The position numbers were made by a program, and so were the translations under genes. This document shows, piece after piece, positions 17,790 to 25,613 of a DNA stretch of 41,668 nucleotides (its first letter is position 1; every line of letters starts with the position of its first letter). A model generated the notes under the pieces. That model was not told the DNA's origin. It made no database searches and worked only from the letters and a program-made list of their open reading frames with translations. Location: contig NZ_JAGHMF010000046.1 of the NCBI RefSeq assembly GCF_017741815.1, positions 1 through 41,668 of the forward strand, in the 5' to 3' direction. The stretch is from Rhizobium sp. 16-488-2b. GTDB lineage: Bacteria > Pseudomonadota > Alphaproteobacteria > Rhizobiales > Rhizobiaceae.

Positions 17790-18391
17790 GAATCGCTATT
17801 CTCGCATGGGGTTCGCTTGTCTGGGACCAGCGAGAACTAGCGATTGCCGCCGACTTCAGCCCGGTTGGCCCGGTTTTGCCCATTGAGTTCTGTCGCGTCT
17901 CGGGAAACGGGCGCCTCACGCTGGTGATCGACGAAATGTTCGGTGCTTCCTGCGCCACCTATGCGGCTCGAAGCAGTTTCACTGATTTAAATGCGGCGCT
18001 TGAGAATCTTTGGGTACGCGAGGGGTCGGAGGCAGAGCCGCTTCCACGAGATCTGCAAAATCAGGGGCGAGTGGGTTTCGTCGACATTTCGTCGGACCGG
18101 CAAAGCGGCAGAGCCATAGAACGCCACCCACAATCTGTCGCAGTGATCACGGCTTGGGCGAAGGCCAACGGCTATGACGCGGTGATCTGGACCGCGCTCG
18201 CCAGTAACTTCCATGAGCCGGGAAAGGCCGGCGAGCCTTTTTCAGTAGAAGCCGCGATCCGCTATCTCGAAAAACTTGATGCGCCAAAGATCGAGGCAGC
18301 CCTGGGCTATGTTAGTCTAGTGGAGCGCCTCTCAAGGTGCAAACTCCGGTGCGAGTGGCAGTTCAATTACGATGGCCGGGACGGTGACTGA
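17786..18391 (+). CDS. Small protein resembling gamma-glutamylcyclotransferase fold, 201 aa
   Basis: A 201-residue protein starting MRIAILAWGSLVWDQREL. The AWGSLVW at 7-13 resembles the YGSL loop of gamma-glutamylcyclotransferase-like (GGCT) proteins, and GRLTLVIDE follows as a beta strand with an acidic residue. Function is not known; the catalytic Glu of true GGCT enzymes cannot be identified with certainty. ATG 17786 overlaps the methyltransferase stop, so it is the last gene of the HTH-helicase-methylase operon. Its role in that operon (metabolite sensing, toxin or immunity) is unknown. It converges on the nuclease gene ending at 18443. Confidence 0.7.
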   Translation: MRIAILAWGSLVWDQRELAIAADFSPVGPVLPIEFCRVSGNGRLTLVIDEMFGASCATYAARSSFTDLNAALENLWVREGSEAEPLPRDLQNQGRVGFVDISSDRQSGRAIERHPQSVAVITAWAKANGYDAVIWTALASNFHEPGKAGEPFSVEAAIRYLEKLDAPKIEAALGYVSLVERLSRCKLRCEWQFNYDGRDGD

Positions 18392-18442
18392 ACACGCCTG
18401 CATCCTCGAATGCGGGGACTGTGATATATCATGCCGCCAGTT

Positions 18443-19195
18443 CTACATCTCGATCCAGAGGTGATCAATCCTGATACCGACGAGCCCAGCACGCCGAGTA
18501 TGATCGGACCGGAACGATGCGATCTTGGATGCGGCATCATGCTCTATGAGCGCTAGCTTGTCGGCAACCGACCAGCCGTCAATAGCGTCACTCTCCAATC
18601 CCTCAATCCATTGGTCAAGCTGCGCAGCCCAGGCGAGAATGTCGCGGTCCTGCACATACCCGATCATTGCGGCACGTGCATGGGAAGCGGCATGATGGCC
18701 CGCTTTAAAGCGCTGGATGCCTCCTGTAGTGCTGAACCGGCTGTAGAGATACTCACGCTCGTCGCGCGTGGTCCCTGAAGGTGTCGGTAGCCGCTTGCAC
18801 TCGATTGGAAGTAGCGTCTGATATTCAGTGTATTCGCGGCCTTCGATCCAGATCACCGACCCGCTAGGCGCCACCGCGAGGTCGATTGAGCGTCGACCGT
18901 CTGTCTCATCCGGCTCTTCCCGTTTGAACTGTAGGAAATCCCAGCCTGGAGTATGACGGCTCACGCTGGTGAGGCGCGAGCAGAGTTGCGCCGTTAGTCC
19001 GGTCTCCGCGGTCTGGGCGGTTCTCGCCGGATCATCGCGCCACTGTGGCAAAACGCTACCTATGAATCCGACCAGCGAGTTGAACCATTCACCGGGAAGA
19101 TGGGCTCCGGTGTCAAGTGCTCCCGCATGCGTCTGGCGTTCTCCTTCATCCGCCAGCACGCTAGAATCCCTGCGCGCGAAGGTCAGCGAGGACAT
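18443..19195 (-). CDS. PD-(D/E)XK nuclease-like protein, candidate restriction endonuclease
   Basis: A 250-residue protein with a PD-(D/E)XK-like core: a possible motif Glu64 (in QTAETGLTAQ), Asp105 in RRSIDLAV, then a beta hairpin and ECK (Glu132, Lys134) in LLPIECKRLPT. ATG 19195 lies inside the 3' end of the methyltransferase gene (35-base overlap), so the pair is translated together. The downstream part (about 150-250) is helical and may bind DNA. I assign it as the cleavage partner of the methyltransferase at 19161-22094. It could also be an unrelated endonuclease-fold protein, since sequence alone does not prove activity. Confidence 0.68.
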   Translation of the reverse strand: MSSLTFARRDSSVLADEGERQTHAGALDTGAHLPGEWFNSLVGFIGSVLPQWRDDPARTAQTAETGLTAQLCSRLTSVSRHTPGWDFLQFKREEPDETDGRRSIDLAVAPSGSVIWIEGREYTEYQTLLPIECKRLPTPSGTTRDEREYLYSRFSTTGGIQRFKAGHHAASHARAAMIGYVQDRDILAWAAQLDQWIEGLESDAIDGWSVADKLALIEHDAASKIASFRSDHTRRAGLVGIRIDHLWIEM

Positions 19196-22094
19196 CGTCG
19201 GCGTCACGAAGCGCGATCGATCGCGTCCAGTACCTATGACGGTCCGGTTTAAGCAGAAACACAAAACCCTTGTCGTACAGTCGGGTGATACGTGTGACAG
19301 TCAGGCCGGAACCGCGACGCTCATGGAGTAGGGCGTCAAGATAGTTGCGCAATTCATTAGCGTCGGACCAATCGACTGCGCCATCACCAAACACATAAGG
19401 CCTGCAGATGGCACCCGACCATTGCTGAGATTGTAGGGCGTGTACTGGCTTGCGCGTATAAATGGCATTGAGTTGGCTGGTAAATACCTCGTCGAAAGCG
19501 TCAAGTGCCTCGGCGGATGCCTTTCGCATCACTGGCGCAGCAGTTCCGAGCCGAATAAAATCACGCTGATGATCAACGATATCCTCAGCGACAATGCGCT
19601 CGTTCTGACTGAGATCGAGATCGCCATCTTCTGGATATGGCAATGCTAGGATATCAGCACTCAAGATTGCCGTAGCGCGCTGCACAAAGAGACTGGCGCT
19701 GACGGCAGCGACAAACGCTTTAAGAACAGTACGCTCACGACGTAGCCAATCCTCGATTTCCGCAAGGCGGCTAAGCTCTTTTTGGCCAGCGGCGAATCCC
19801 ACGATCCGGTGCTTGTAGGTCAAGTAGTGACCGGTCCACAGTGCATGATGGAGATCCTCGTTCTCCTTGATAAGCAAAAATGGCGGTGTGAATCGAGCAG
19901 TCCGCTTGGTGTCCTTTATCGGTTGATTGGGCACTGTCTCGAACAACTGGGCATCAATTCCGTTTTCCGACAACGCTTCGGTTGGCAGCAAGGCCTTGCC
20001 AACAAGATGGTCAGCAGGGCGGGAGATACCCTTGAGCCCGGCGATATAGCCTTCGCCAAAATCCCAGCCGCGCTTTCGGGCGAAGTCTTTCAGTGTCGGA
20101 TAATTGCGCAGGCGCTCAATCAGAGCGCGGACCCGGCTGCCGCCGAGTAGATTAGCGCGCCAGACATCTCGGGACTGTTCGGCATCAGTATTTCGGAGCC
20201 AATGAAGGTCGTAATAATCGATGTCGAAACCCTGCTCGGCTGTGGCGCGGCCATTGCGGCGAAACACAGCATGAAGCAGACGACTATCGGGCGCCGGCGT
20301 CGCAGCCTCCGCAATCACCACTACGATTTTCGGGTCAGCCTCGCCCTTTTTGAACAGTCCGCGTACCGATACGAAATCAAGGATCTCACGTACCTTCCAG
20401 CGAGTGAAGAAAGTACGGCGGAAAGCAAGTGCATGCTGATTATAGAGAAAGCCTGACGGCTCGACCATCGCTATTACACCTTCCGGTGTTAGCATTTCCA
20501 TTGCATCGTGCAGGAAAAGATAGGCGAGTTGCTTGTCTGCCAAAGCACCATGCGCCTGCGTGTAGGCGGCGTAGCTTTGCTTCGCCCCATCGGTCGTCAA
20601 AGATGATTCGAAGGGTGGATTGCCGATAATCGCCGTGACCGGCGCATTGATCATTCCCTTGGCCTTCGCTTCGAAGAAGCAGCTATGGTGCAGTGTCACA
20701 TTCGCTAGCGGCGGGAACAGCTTCACGCTGGAGCGAATCTCTTCCGGTTGCAGCGCATCGCAGAGGCTGAGACACAGGCTGAACGCGGCCAGTTCGACAG
20801 CACCCTCTTCGAGATCGATGCCATGCACGCGCTGGAGCAGCGGACGCAGTTCGTCGATGCCTGGACGCGCCCAATTGTTCCGCCAGCGCCAGTGCAGAAC
20901 GAGCCGCCTGTAGGCCTCGACTAGAAAAACTCCCGACCCGCAGGCCGGATCGAGAATTACCCCATCGCCGGCCATCAGTTTGTCGAGTCTGTCCCAACCC
21001 AGCGCCTCTTCCAGCATGAGCCGTACTAGGGCGGGAGGGGTGTAAATGGAACTCGACGCGTCCTTCACAAAGAGCTGATAGATATTGCTGATCAACTCGA
21101 CCGGCAGATCGCGGAAGGAGTACAGGCGCCAGAGGCTGAGCTGGCCGCTGCTATCTTCATAACCTTCAACGAGGCGCGCGTAACTGGCGAGTTCGGTGCT
21201 TTCCGCCAGAGCCGCACGCTCTTCATCAGTTAATCTGAAGATATTGCCATTGAAACGCTCTTCGAGCGCTTCGAGCAGCGTAACCAACGCTGCGCCATCA
21301 CCTAGAATTTCGAAAAATCGGCTGGCACCCTCGCGGGCCTTGCCGAAATCGGCCGGCTGGAGAACCGATCGTTCTTCTAGATAGGCAATCAGCAGTGACA
21401 GGATGAGCAGGCGGCGGCGTAGTCGAGGCGCGAGCAGCCGCCGTTCCGCGAGTTGTTTTGCCAGCGCGCGCACCTCTTCGACCAATGTTCTGTGCGCCGC
21501 CTTCTGGGCCGAAAGCATAAGTTTGCAGGTGTCGGGATCATCCCAGATCGTCCCGTTTCGAATTCGAGCAGCGTCCCACCAGATCTCCTCAGCGGCAATC
21601 TTTGCGCCAATCAACAGCGTGCGGATCGGACGGCAAACGGCGACATCGCCGGACCCGACAAAATCAGGTTCGTGAGCACAGCGAAAGAGTTGTATGCAGC
21701 CAGGCGCAGCGCGATAGACGAGCGGCACGCCGCCCCAGCTCCACAGACGCTTGTGCAGTTCTGCGAACCGAGCGTCGTCAAGCTCGTCGGTTGATTCGAA
21801 GATGAATGCTTGCGCGATCGGCGACCGGCCGTGTCGTTCCGCCTCAAAAAACACTGCGCGCGCACCGTAGGAATGCGCCTTCTCCATGATGGCGACTTCT
21901 TCCGGCGACCGCCCCTTGGGATCATAACCATCGACCGCCAGTAAACCGTCGACTGCGGGCAGGCCGCGGCCTTCACCGATAGAGAACAGCCAGTCGACCG
22001 TCGCTTCGGAGTTGTTTAGGGCCTCGATCGTCATTGCGGCTGACGTGGTGCTTGCGCTGATTCGATACAAACAGCGCACACGGCCTTGACCCAT
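19161..22094 (-). CDS. Second N6-adenine DNA methyltransferase, 977 aa
   Basis: Class I adenine methyltransferase with the SAM motif DPACGSGVF (382-390), an upstream YTPPALVRLMLEEAL segment and the catalytic NPPF (492-495). The N-terminal 240 residues form a separate helical domain, and the C-terminal half (about 620-977) should hold the target recognition domain. ATG 22094 is 7 bases after the RHH gene stop; ATG 22034 is an alternative start, and neither has a strong ribosome binding site. It overlaps the candidate nuclease gene at its 3' end. With that gene it makes a restriction-modification-like unit. It shares the methylase family with the enzyme at 14511 but lies on the other strand. 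Confidence 0.87.
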   Translation of the reverse strand: MGQGRVRCLYRISASTTSAAMTIEALNNSEATVDWLFSIGEGRGLPAVDGLLAVDGYDPKGRSPEEVAIMEKAHSYGARAVFFEAERHGRSPIAQAFIFESTDELDDARFAELHKRLWSWGGVPLVYRAAPGCIQLFRCAHEPDFVGSGDVAVCRPIRTLLIGAKIAAEEIWWDAARIRNGTIWDDPDTCKLMLSAQKAAHRTLVEEVRALAKQLAERRLLAPRLRRRLLILSLLIAYLEERSVLQPADFGKAREGASRFFEILGDGAALVTLLEALEERFNGNIFRLTDEERAALAESTELASYARLVEGYEDSSGQLSLWRLYSFRDLPVELISNIYQLFVKDASSSIYTPPALVRLMLEEALGWDRLDKLMAGDGVILDPACGSGVFLVEAYRRLVLHWRWRNNWARPGIDELRPLLQRVHGIDLEEGAVELAAFSLCLSLCDALQPEEIRSSVKLFPPLANVTLHHSCFFEAKAKGMINAPVTAIIGNPPFESSLTTDGAKQSYAAYTQAHGALADKQLAYLFLHDAMEMLTPEGVIAMVEPSGFLYNQHALAFRRTFFTRWKVREILDFVSVRGLFKKGEADPKIVVVIAEAATPAPDSRLLHAVFRRNGRATAEQGFDIDYYDLHWLRNTDAEQSRDVWRANLLGGSRVRALIERLRNYPTLKDFARKRGWDFGEGYIAGLKGISRPADHLVGKALLPTEALSENGIDAQLFETVPNQPIKDTKRTARFTPPFLLIKENEDLHHALWTGHYLTYKHRIVGFAAGQKELSRLAEIEDWLRRERTVLKAFVAAVSASLFVQRATAILSADILALPYPEDGDLDLSQNERIVAEDIVDHQRDFIRLGTAAPVMRKASAEALDAFDEVFTSQLNAIYTRKPVHALQSQQWSGAICRPYVFGDGAVDWSDANELRNYLDALLHERRGSGLTVTRITRLYDKGFVFLLKPDRHRYWTRSIALRDADDVLADLRAQGF

Positions 22095-22101
22095 GAGATG
22101 A

Positions 22102-22293
22102 TCATTTTTGCCGGTTCTTTCTGGAGAGAGCGAAACCTTCCTTGAGAAGGTCCGTCATGCTGATCCCCTGAGCGACAGCGAACCCTTTGAATTCTTTCTT
22201 GAACTCTGCGGTCACCTTGAAATTGAGCGAGATGCCTTTCTCGGTTCCCACGCCGCTTTGGTCGCTGATTATAACAGCATGCTTGTCAGCCAT
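22102..22293 (-). CDS. Ribbon-helix-helix regulator-like protein, 63 aa
   Basis: A 63-residue protein whose C-terminal half reads as a ribbon-helix-helix domain: ISLNFKVTAEFKKEFKGFAVAQGISMTDLLKEGF. Such proteins resemble ParG, Arc and CopG. ATG 22293 is preceded by GAGGG. It is the first gene of the methyltransferase-nuclease operon. An 8-base dyad upstream (22359-22380) would suit autoregulation. The basic tail SRKNRQK fits DNA binding. A role as antitoxin-like component cannot be excluded. Confidence 0.75.
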   Translation of the reverse strand: MADKHAVIISDQSGVGTEKGISLNFKVTAEFKKEFKGFAVAQGISMTDLLKEGFALSRKNRQK

Positions 22294-22358
22294 TAGGCAT
22301 CCCTCACATGGCGATCGACGTAGCCCGGCCGCATTGACATGCACCAAACTTCCATATG

Positions 22359-22380
22359 TATGTATTTCTTGCAATACATA
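22359..22380. promoter_or_regulatory. Palindromic operator candidate upstream of RHH-methyltransferase operon
   Basis: Perfect 8-base arms TATGTATT (22359-22366) and AATACATA (22373-22380) with a 6-base loop, in an AT-rich intergenic stretch (22294-22563). It lies 66 bases upstream of the RHH start, where an autoregulating repressor would bind. The same stretch must carry the operon promoter and the end of the GIY-YIG operon; apart from the dyad I cannot fix either. Confidence 0.5.
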
Positions 22381-22563
22381 AAAGCAGAAAGCTGGCTTTC
22401 TTTAACCACGCCGCGATGAGGCGAGAGGCAAGTCGCACTTGGAAATAGAATGTACCCTGTGCCATTTTTTTGAGTCGCATAACATACGTTATGGAACTAA
22501 ACCATTGATATTAAAGAATAAAGTATGCACGATTGGCATCCCAAAGCAAGCTGAATTGGCCCG

Positions 22564-23169
22564 CTATCGGGCGCTGCGCATGTTCCAGGGCAGCGCATAT
22601 TTCTTGATGATACCTAGCTCAAGCCCGGCGCTACCGTGGACCGGCAAGCCGTTCCATTCGAGATCGGGCGGCGATGCCACATAAATCTCAATTGCGTCCG
22701 GACCCAGCAATTCGGCCTTGAGGATTGCATTCAGCCTTTGGCTGGTTCGCTGGGAAATGCCGGGGCGACCGTAAAAGTACAGGCGCTTGGACAGACCCAT
22801 GGTCGCGACGCCAACGTATTGCGCAATCCCGGCTTTAACGAAGGCATAGACGCCGACATCTCGCGGCACGGGTGTCTCAAGAACGAGATTGCCATCACTG
22901 GAGAGGATCCAGCGGCCAGCAAGCTTGAAACCGCCGTCGGTCAGCGCTTCGACAGGCAAAGGCGGCTTTCCCGCCGTGGTGGGCGACTTGGGCGCCGGCG
23001 TCACTTCTATGGCAACCCCGTCACCCTCAGCCGGCAAGGGGCCGATGGAGGGTTTCGACTGTTTCAACACATTGTAGGCATGCTGATATCGGATACCCAA
23101 TCTTTTAGCGATATCGGCCGTTTCTAGGCCCTCAAGGGCCAGCGCCCGGATTTGCGCAGATATGGTCAT
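22564..23169 (-). CDS. HTH and GIY-YIG nuclease fusion protein, 201 aa
   Basis: The N-terminal 36 residues form a HTH of the sigma-like kind (LETADIAKRLGIRYQHAYNVL). After a Pro-rich linker (about 38-75) comes a GIY-YIG domain with GVY (106-108), YVG (118-120), the conserved Arg129, Glu184 (in LELGIIKKY) and PWN (194-196). All catalytic positions appear intact, so it is probably an active single-strand or double-strand cleaving nuclease. Its start codon overlaps the stop of the preceding gene (ATGA). It is the last gene in a three-gene minus-strand operon with a second GIY-YIG protein. The DNA target is unknown. Confidence 0.8.
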   Translation of the reverse strand: MTISAQIRALALEGLETADIAKRLGIRYQHAYNVLKQSKPSIGPLPAEGDGVAIEVTPAPKSPTTAGKPPLPVEALTDGGFKLAGRWILSSDGNLVLETPVPRDVGVYAFVKAGIAQYVGVATMGLSKRLYFYGRPGISQRTSQRLNAILKAELLGPDAIEIYVASPPDLEWNGLPVHGSAGLELGIIKKYALPWNMRSAR

Positions 23170-23885
23170 CAGCTTTGATCCAGTGTCGCGCGAACCCGAG
23201 GGATCATTGCCAGCGCCGCGGCGAACTTCTCGGCACGCACCAGGAGTTTGGCATCGGGATCAACGATGGTGAACCAACGTTGCCTTTGCACATACGAGCT
23301 TGAGCCCGAAGCGCGGGGAACGGAAACGTTGGTTCGGAGGGTAGCGGCGCCCTCAGCATCCGTTTCATCGATAAGCCTCGAATGCAGGTGCTTCACCAGA
23401 TCATCGTGCTTCATGCTGCGGCCGGGAAAGGTGATGAACACCAACGCGCGACCTGGCCGACGCAACCGCCGTATCTCGGCATAGGTCGCGTGCTTTTCTG
23501 TCTCGGCACCAATGCCATTGTCCGGATCGAGAAAAACTAAGTTCGCGCCAGCAAGGATTTCGCGCTTCCGGCTTCCCCATTCGGCGCGAGCTAGGCGCGT
23601 CGGCATTGGCTCACGGTGGAACATCGACCCTGCGGGCCAGATCGGTGCGCTTTCAAGAGCGGAAATGCTTCGGGCCGGCAGCGAAGACAGGCCCGCATGT
23701 AGCTCGGCGTCTAGGAGCCGCCAGGCCGGTTCGTCGCGCCACTCCAGATGCCGCCCATCCGGTCGACCATCATCACCAGGCGCATAATACCACGCAACCC
23801 CAAGCGTCCGGTCAGTGGACGCCAGCGATCGCAAAAAAGCGAACTTGAGAACGTCGCTCACGTCGCCGGCGTATTGGTCGCGCAT
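23169..23885 (-). CDS. DPDNG-motif family protein, 238 aa (RlmJ-like start)
   Basis: A 238-residue protein beginning MRDQYAGDVSDVLKFAFLRSLAS, with LVFLDPDNGI at 116-125. The start recalls the 'HAGNxADVLKH' region of RlmJ-type methyltransferases and the DPDNG recalls a methyltransferase motif IV, so a Rossmann-like fold is possible. I recognise the family only as conserved but uncharacterised. No function should be assigned from this. ATG 23885 has AGGGGG upstream and starts 14 bases after the GIY-YIG gene; its stop overlaps the next start. It sits between two GIY-YIG genes. Confidence 0.7.
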   Translation of the reverse strand: MRDQYAGDVSDVLKFAFLRSLASTDRTLGVAWYYAPGDDGRPDGRHLEWRDEPAWRLLDAELHAGLSSLPARSISALESAPIWPAGSMFHREPMPTRLARAEWGSRKREILAGANLVFLDPDNGIGAETEKHATYAEIRRLRRPGRALVFITFPGRSMKHDDLVKHLHSRLIDETDAEGAATLRTNVSVPRASGSSSYVQRQRWFTIVDPDAKLLVRAEKFAAALAMIPRVRATLDQS

Positions 23886-23899
23886 AAAGCCCCCTGCTC

Positions 23900-24730
23900 C
23901 TAGTTTCGATTGAGCCCCATTTCGCGGCTTTGCAGCTTGTGTTTCCAGTGAACCTCAATCGCGGCGAGATCTGCGAGCGTTGCCCCGGTCCCCACGGTTT
24001 CGAGAATCGACACTTGATAATCGCTGGGATCGCGGCTTTTCAAGCCGACATTGCCGCCATGCCCGTTGGCAAAATACTCTCTCCATCGGCCGAGAAAGCC
24101 ATCGATGCCAGAAGCCATGCCAACATACTGTTCGCGTGTTCGAGGGCAGGTCAGAAGGTAGATTCCGCGAGTAGTCGCCAATGCCGCTGCCCATGTCGGT
24201 GGAATCGTCTCAATCTCTGACAGATTGAGAATGAGGGCTTGAAAGCCGGGAAAAGGATCTTCACCCAAGTTTCGGCGCAGCTCTAGAATTGGTTTCGGAA
24301 CGCTATCGCCCCGCTGAATCCATGAGCGATAGCCACTACCCCATTCGATCCACAGCCGACCGGCGAAGTTCGCCAATTCTGGCAATTGCTCGAGCTTATA
24401 GAGATTGCAGCTTCCTGCCTCCTCGACCCCGCCTGTCACAGGATGCGTCCGATCGGCCGGGAGCAGACCGACGAGCTCGGCCGAATAGAGCCCCACGAAA
24501 AGCGTTTCCCGGCCTGGCACCCCGACGAATGACGCCCAATATGGCGCTCGCAGTCGGGCTGCATCCCCGATGGCCTGCGTCGCCTGATATGCCTCGAACT
24601 GGTCTCGATGATCGCGCCACAGCGCGTAGGGCGAGAGAAACCCGGTATGACGATTGTCTTGGTGGCGAAGCAGCCTAACGGCGCTGCGCTCTATTCCGGC
24701 CAGATCGAGTAAATTCGCAAATGAAAGCAC
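23900..24730 (-). CDS. GIY-YIG nuclease family protein, 276 aa
   Basis: The N-terminal 190 residues form a domain with LRHQDNR and FVGLYSAELVG, seen in a stand-alone GIY-YIG family. The C-terminal domain has GIYLLTC, QYVGMASG, RWREYF, a Glu (in AAIEVHWKHKL) and GLNRN, the canonical GIY-YIG order. GTG 24730 is the likely start (GGGGAT upstream). It is the first gene of a three-gene operon with the DPDNG protein and a HTH-GIY-YIG protein. Its proximity to two methyltransferase operons suggests a DNA-cleaving role in defence, which is inference. Confidence 0.8.
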   Translation of the reverse strand: MLSFANLLDLAGIERSAVRLLRHQDNRHTGFLSPYALWRDHRDQFEAYQATQAIGDAARLRAPYWASFVGVPGRETLFVGLYSAELVGLLPADRTHPVTGGVEEAGSCNLYKLEQLPELANFAGRLWIEWGSGYRSWIQRGDSVPKPILELRRNLGEDPFPGFQALILNLSEIETIPPTWAAALATTRGIYLLTCPRTREQYVGMASGIDGFLGRWREYFANGHGGNVGLKSRDPSDYQVSILETVGTGATLADLAAIEVHWKHKLQSREMGLNRN

Positions 24731-24840
24731 GATATCTATCCCCGTCCCTGATAGATCAAATGCAGTATTCTGCGGTGATTTTCAATTGGCCGTCTTTTTC
24801 TTAGAGAGATGCCAAGTCACGCTGGCCGTTCGTCCCTACC

Positions 24841-24853
24841 GGGGCCGAGCCCC
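24841..24853. repeat. GC-rich hairpin between minus-strand operons
   Basis: Perfect arms GGGGC (24841-24845) and GCCCC (24849-24853) with a CGA loop, directly after the stop of the gene at 24860. No T-run follows on the minus strand, so terminator function is uncertain. Confidence 0.35.
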
Positions 24854-24859
24854 ATCGAA

Positions 24860-25165
24860 CTAACGCACAATGCCGAGGCGTTCGCCAAGGCTTGGCGGGT
24901 GCCACGGTCCGGCATCCTTAAGCATCCCCATGATCACCTCATGGGATAATTCGTGAATCTCGTATCCATCTTTTCGTGCCTGCTCGATGATGGATTCCAG
25001 TGTCGGGAATTCCTCCAAACTCATGCCGAGCCAAAGGGCGCACTCATCCGTATCCGGGTCAGGAAACGCCTGGAGAAAGAAGGTTCGCAACGGAGGATCA
25101 AAGCCGATAGTCGCCTCCGGATCGGTTTCAGTCCCATCGGTTACCCGCACAGTGTACCGGCTCAA
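24860..25165 (-). CDS. Hypothetical protein coupled to the XRE regulator, 101 aa
   Basis: A 101-residue protein beginning (M)SRYTVRVTDGTETDPEA. The start is a TTG at 25165 that overlaps the regulator's TGA stop as TTGA; GGAGGAGG lies upstream. The protein is acidic, with a segment LGMSLEEFPTLESIIEQARKDGY and no membrane helix. I do not recognise it. The tight overlap with a repressor-like gene suggests joint function, for example a toxin-antitoxin-like or repressor-partner pair. This is inference. A GC-rich hairpin (24841-24853) lies just downstream. Confidence 0.6.
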   Translation of the reverse strand: MSRYTVRVTDGTETDPEATIGFDPPLRTFFLQAFPDPDTDECALWLGMSLEEFPTLESIIEQARKDGYEIHELSHEVIMGMLKDAGPWHPPSLGERLGIVR

Positions 25166-25599
25166 GCTGGTTCCTCCTCCTGCTCCTCAGAAGATTCCTG
25201 CAGAGCGGCAAGGCTTCTTACCAGGCTGGCAAAGCGCCGACGAACGGTCTTATCTTCAATACGCGCGAATGCCCGGTTCAAAGCCAAACCCTCAGCGGTG
25301 GACAGAAAGTCCGTCAGCTCTCTATCAACCGGGGGGATGAGGGCCGCGCCTTCCCGGTCGGGCATGTCCTCGAAAAAGTACGCGGGGGGCACGTCGAAAA
25401 CGGCTGCTATCTCTTTGAGGCGACTTGCGCTTACCCTGTTGGTCCCCTTCTCGTATTTCTGCACCTGTTGGAAGGTCACGCCGATCGCCCGGGCTAAGGT
25501 CCCCTGCGACATGTCGCACCAAGCGCGCCGCATACGGATACGGAATCCAACATGAACATCGATCGGGTCAGGTACTTTTTTCTCGGGCACACTCGGCAC
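25162..25599 (-). CDS. XRE-family helix-turn-helix regulator, 145 aa
   Basis: The 145-residue protein has an HTH_3 domain at about 18-72 (MSQGTLARAIGVTFQQVQKYEKGTNRVSA; the Q-x-V-QKYEKG segment is characteristic), then a C-terminal region typical of rhizobial SinR-like repressors with a Glu-rich tail. GTG 25599 is the likely start, with GAGGAG about 6-8 bases upstream. It overlaps the next gene by TTGA. It may control the downstream gene or the neighbouring trb or island genes; no operator was identified. Confidence 0.85.
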   Translation of the reverse strand: MPSVPEKKVPDPIDVHVGFRIRMRRAWCDMSQGTLARAIGVTFQQVQKYEKGTNRVSASRLKEIAAVFDVPPAYFFEDMPDREGAALIPPVDRELTDFLSTAEGLALNRAFARIEDKTVRRRFASLVRSLAALQESSEEQEEEPA

Positions 25600-25613
25600 G
25601 CAAATCTCCTCAC

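Noticed and set aside
11110..18391. Full DISARM or BREX system
   Set aside because: No DrmA/DrmB, PglZ, BrxC or PglW-type genes are present; only helicase-PLD and methylase.
18392..18442. Terminator between convergent operons
   Set aside because: Only an imperfect CCTGCAT/ATGCGGG pairing and no T-run.
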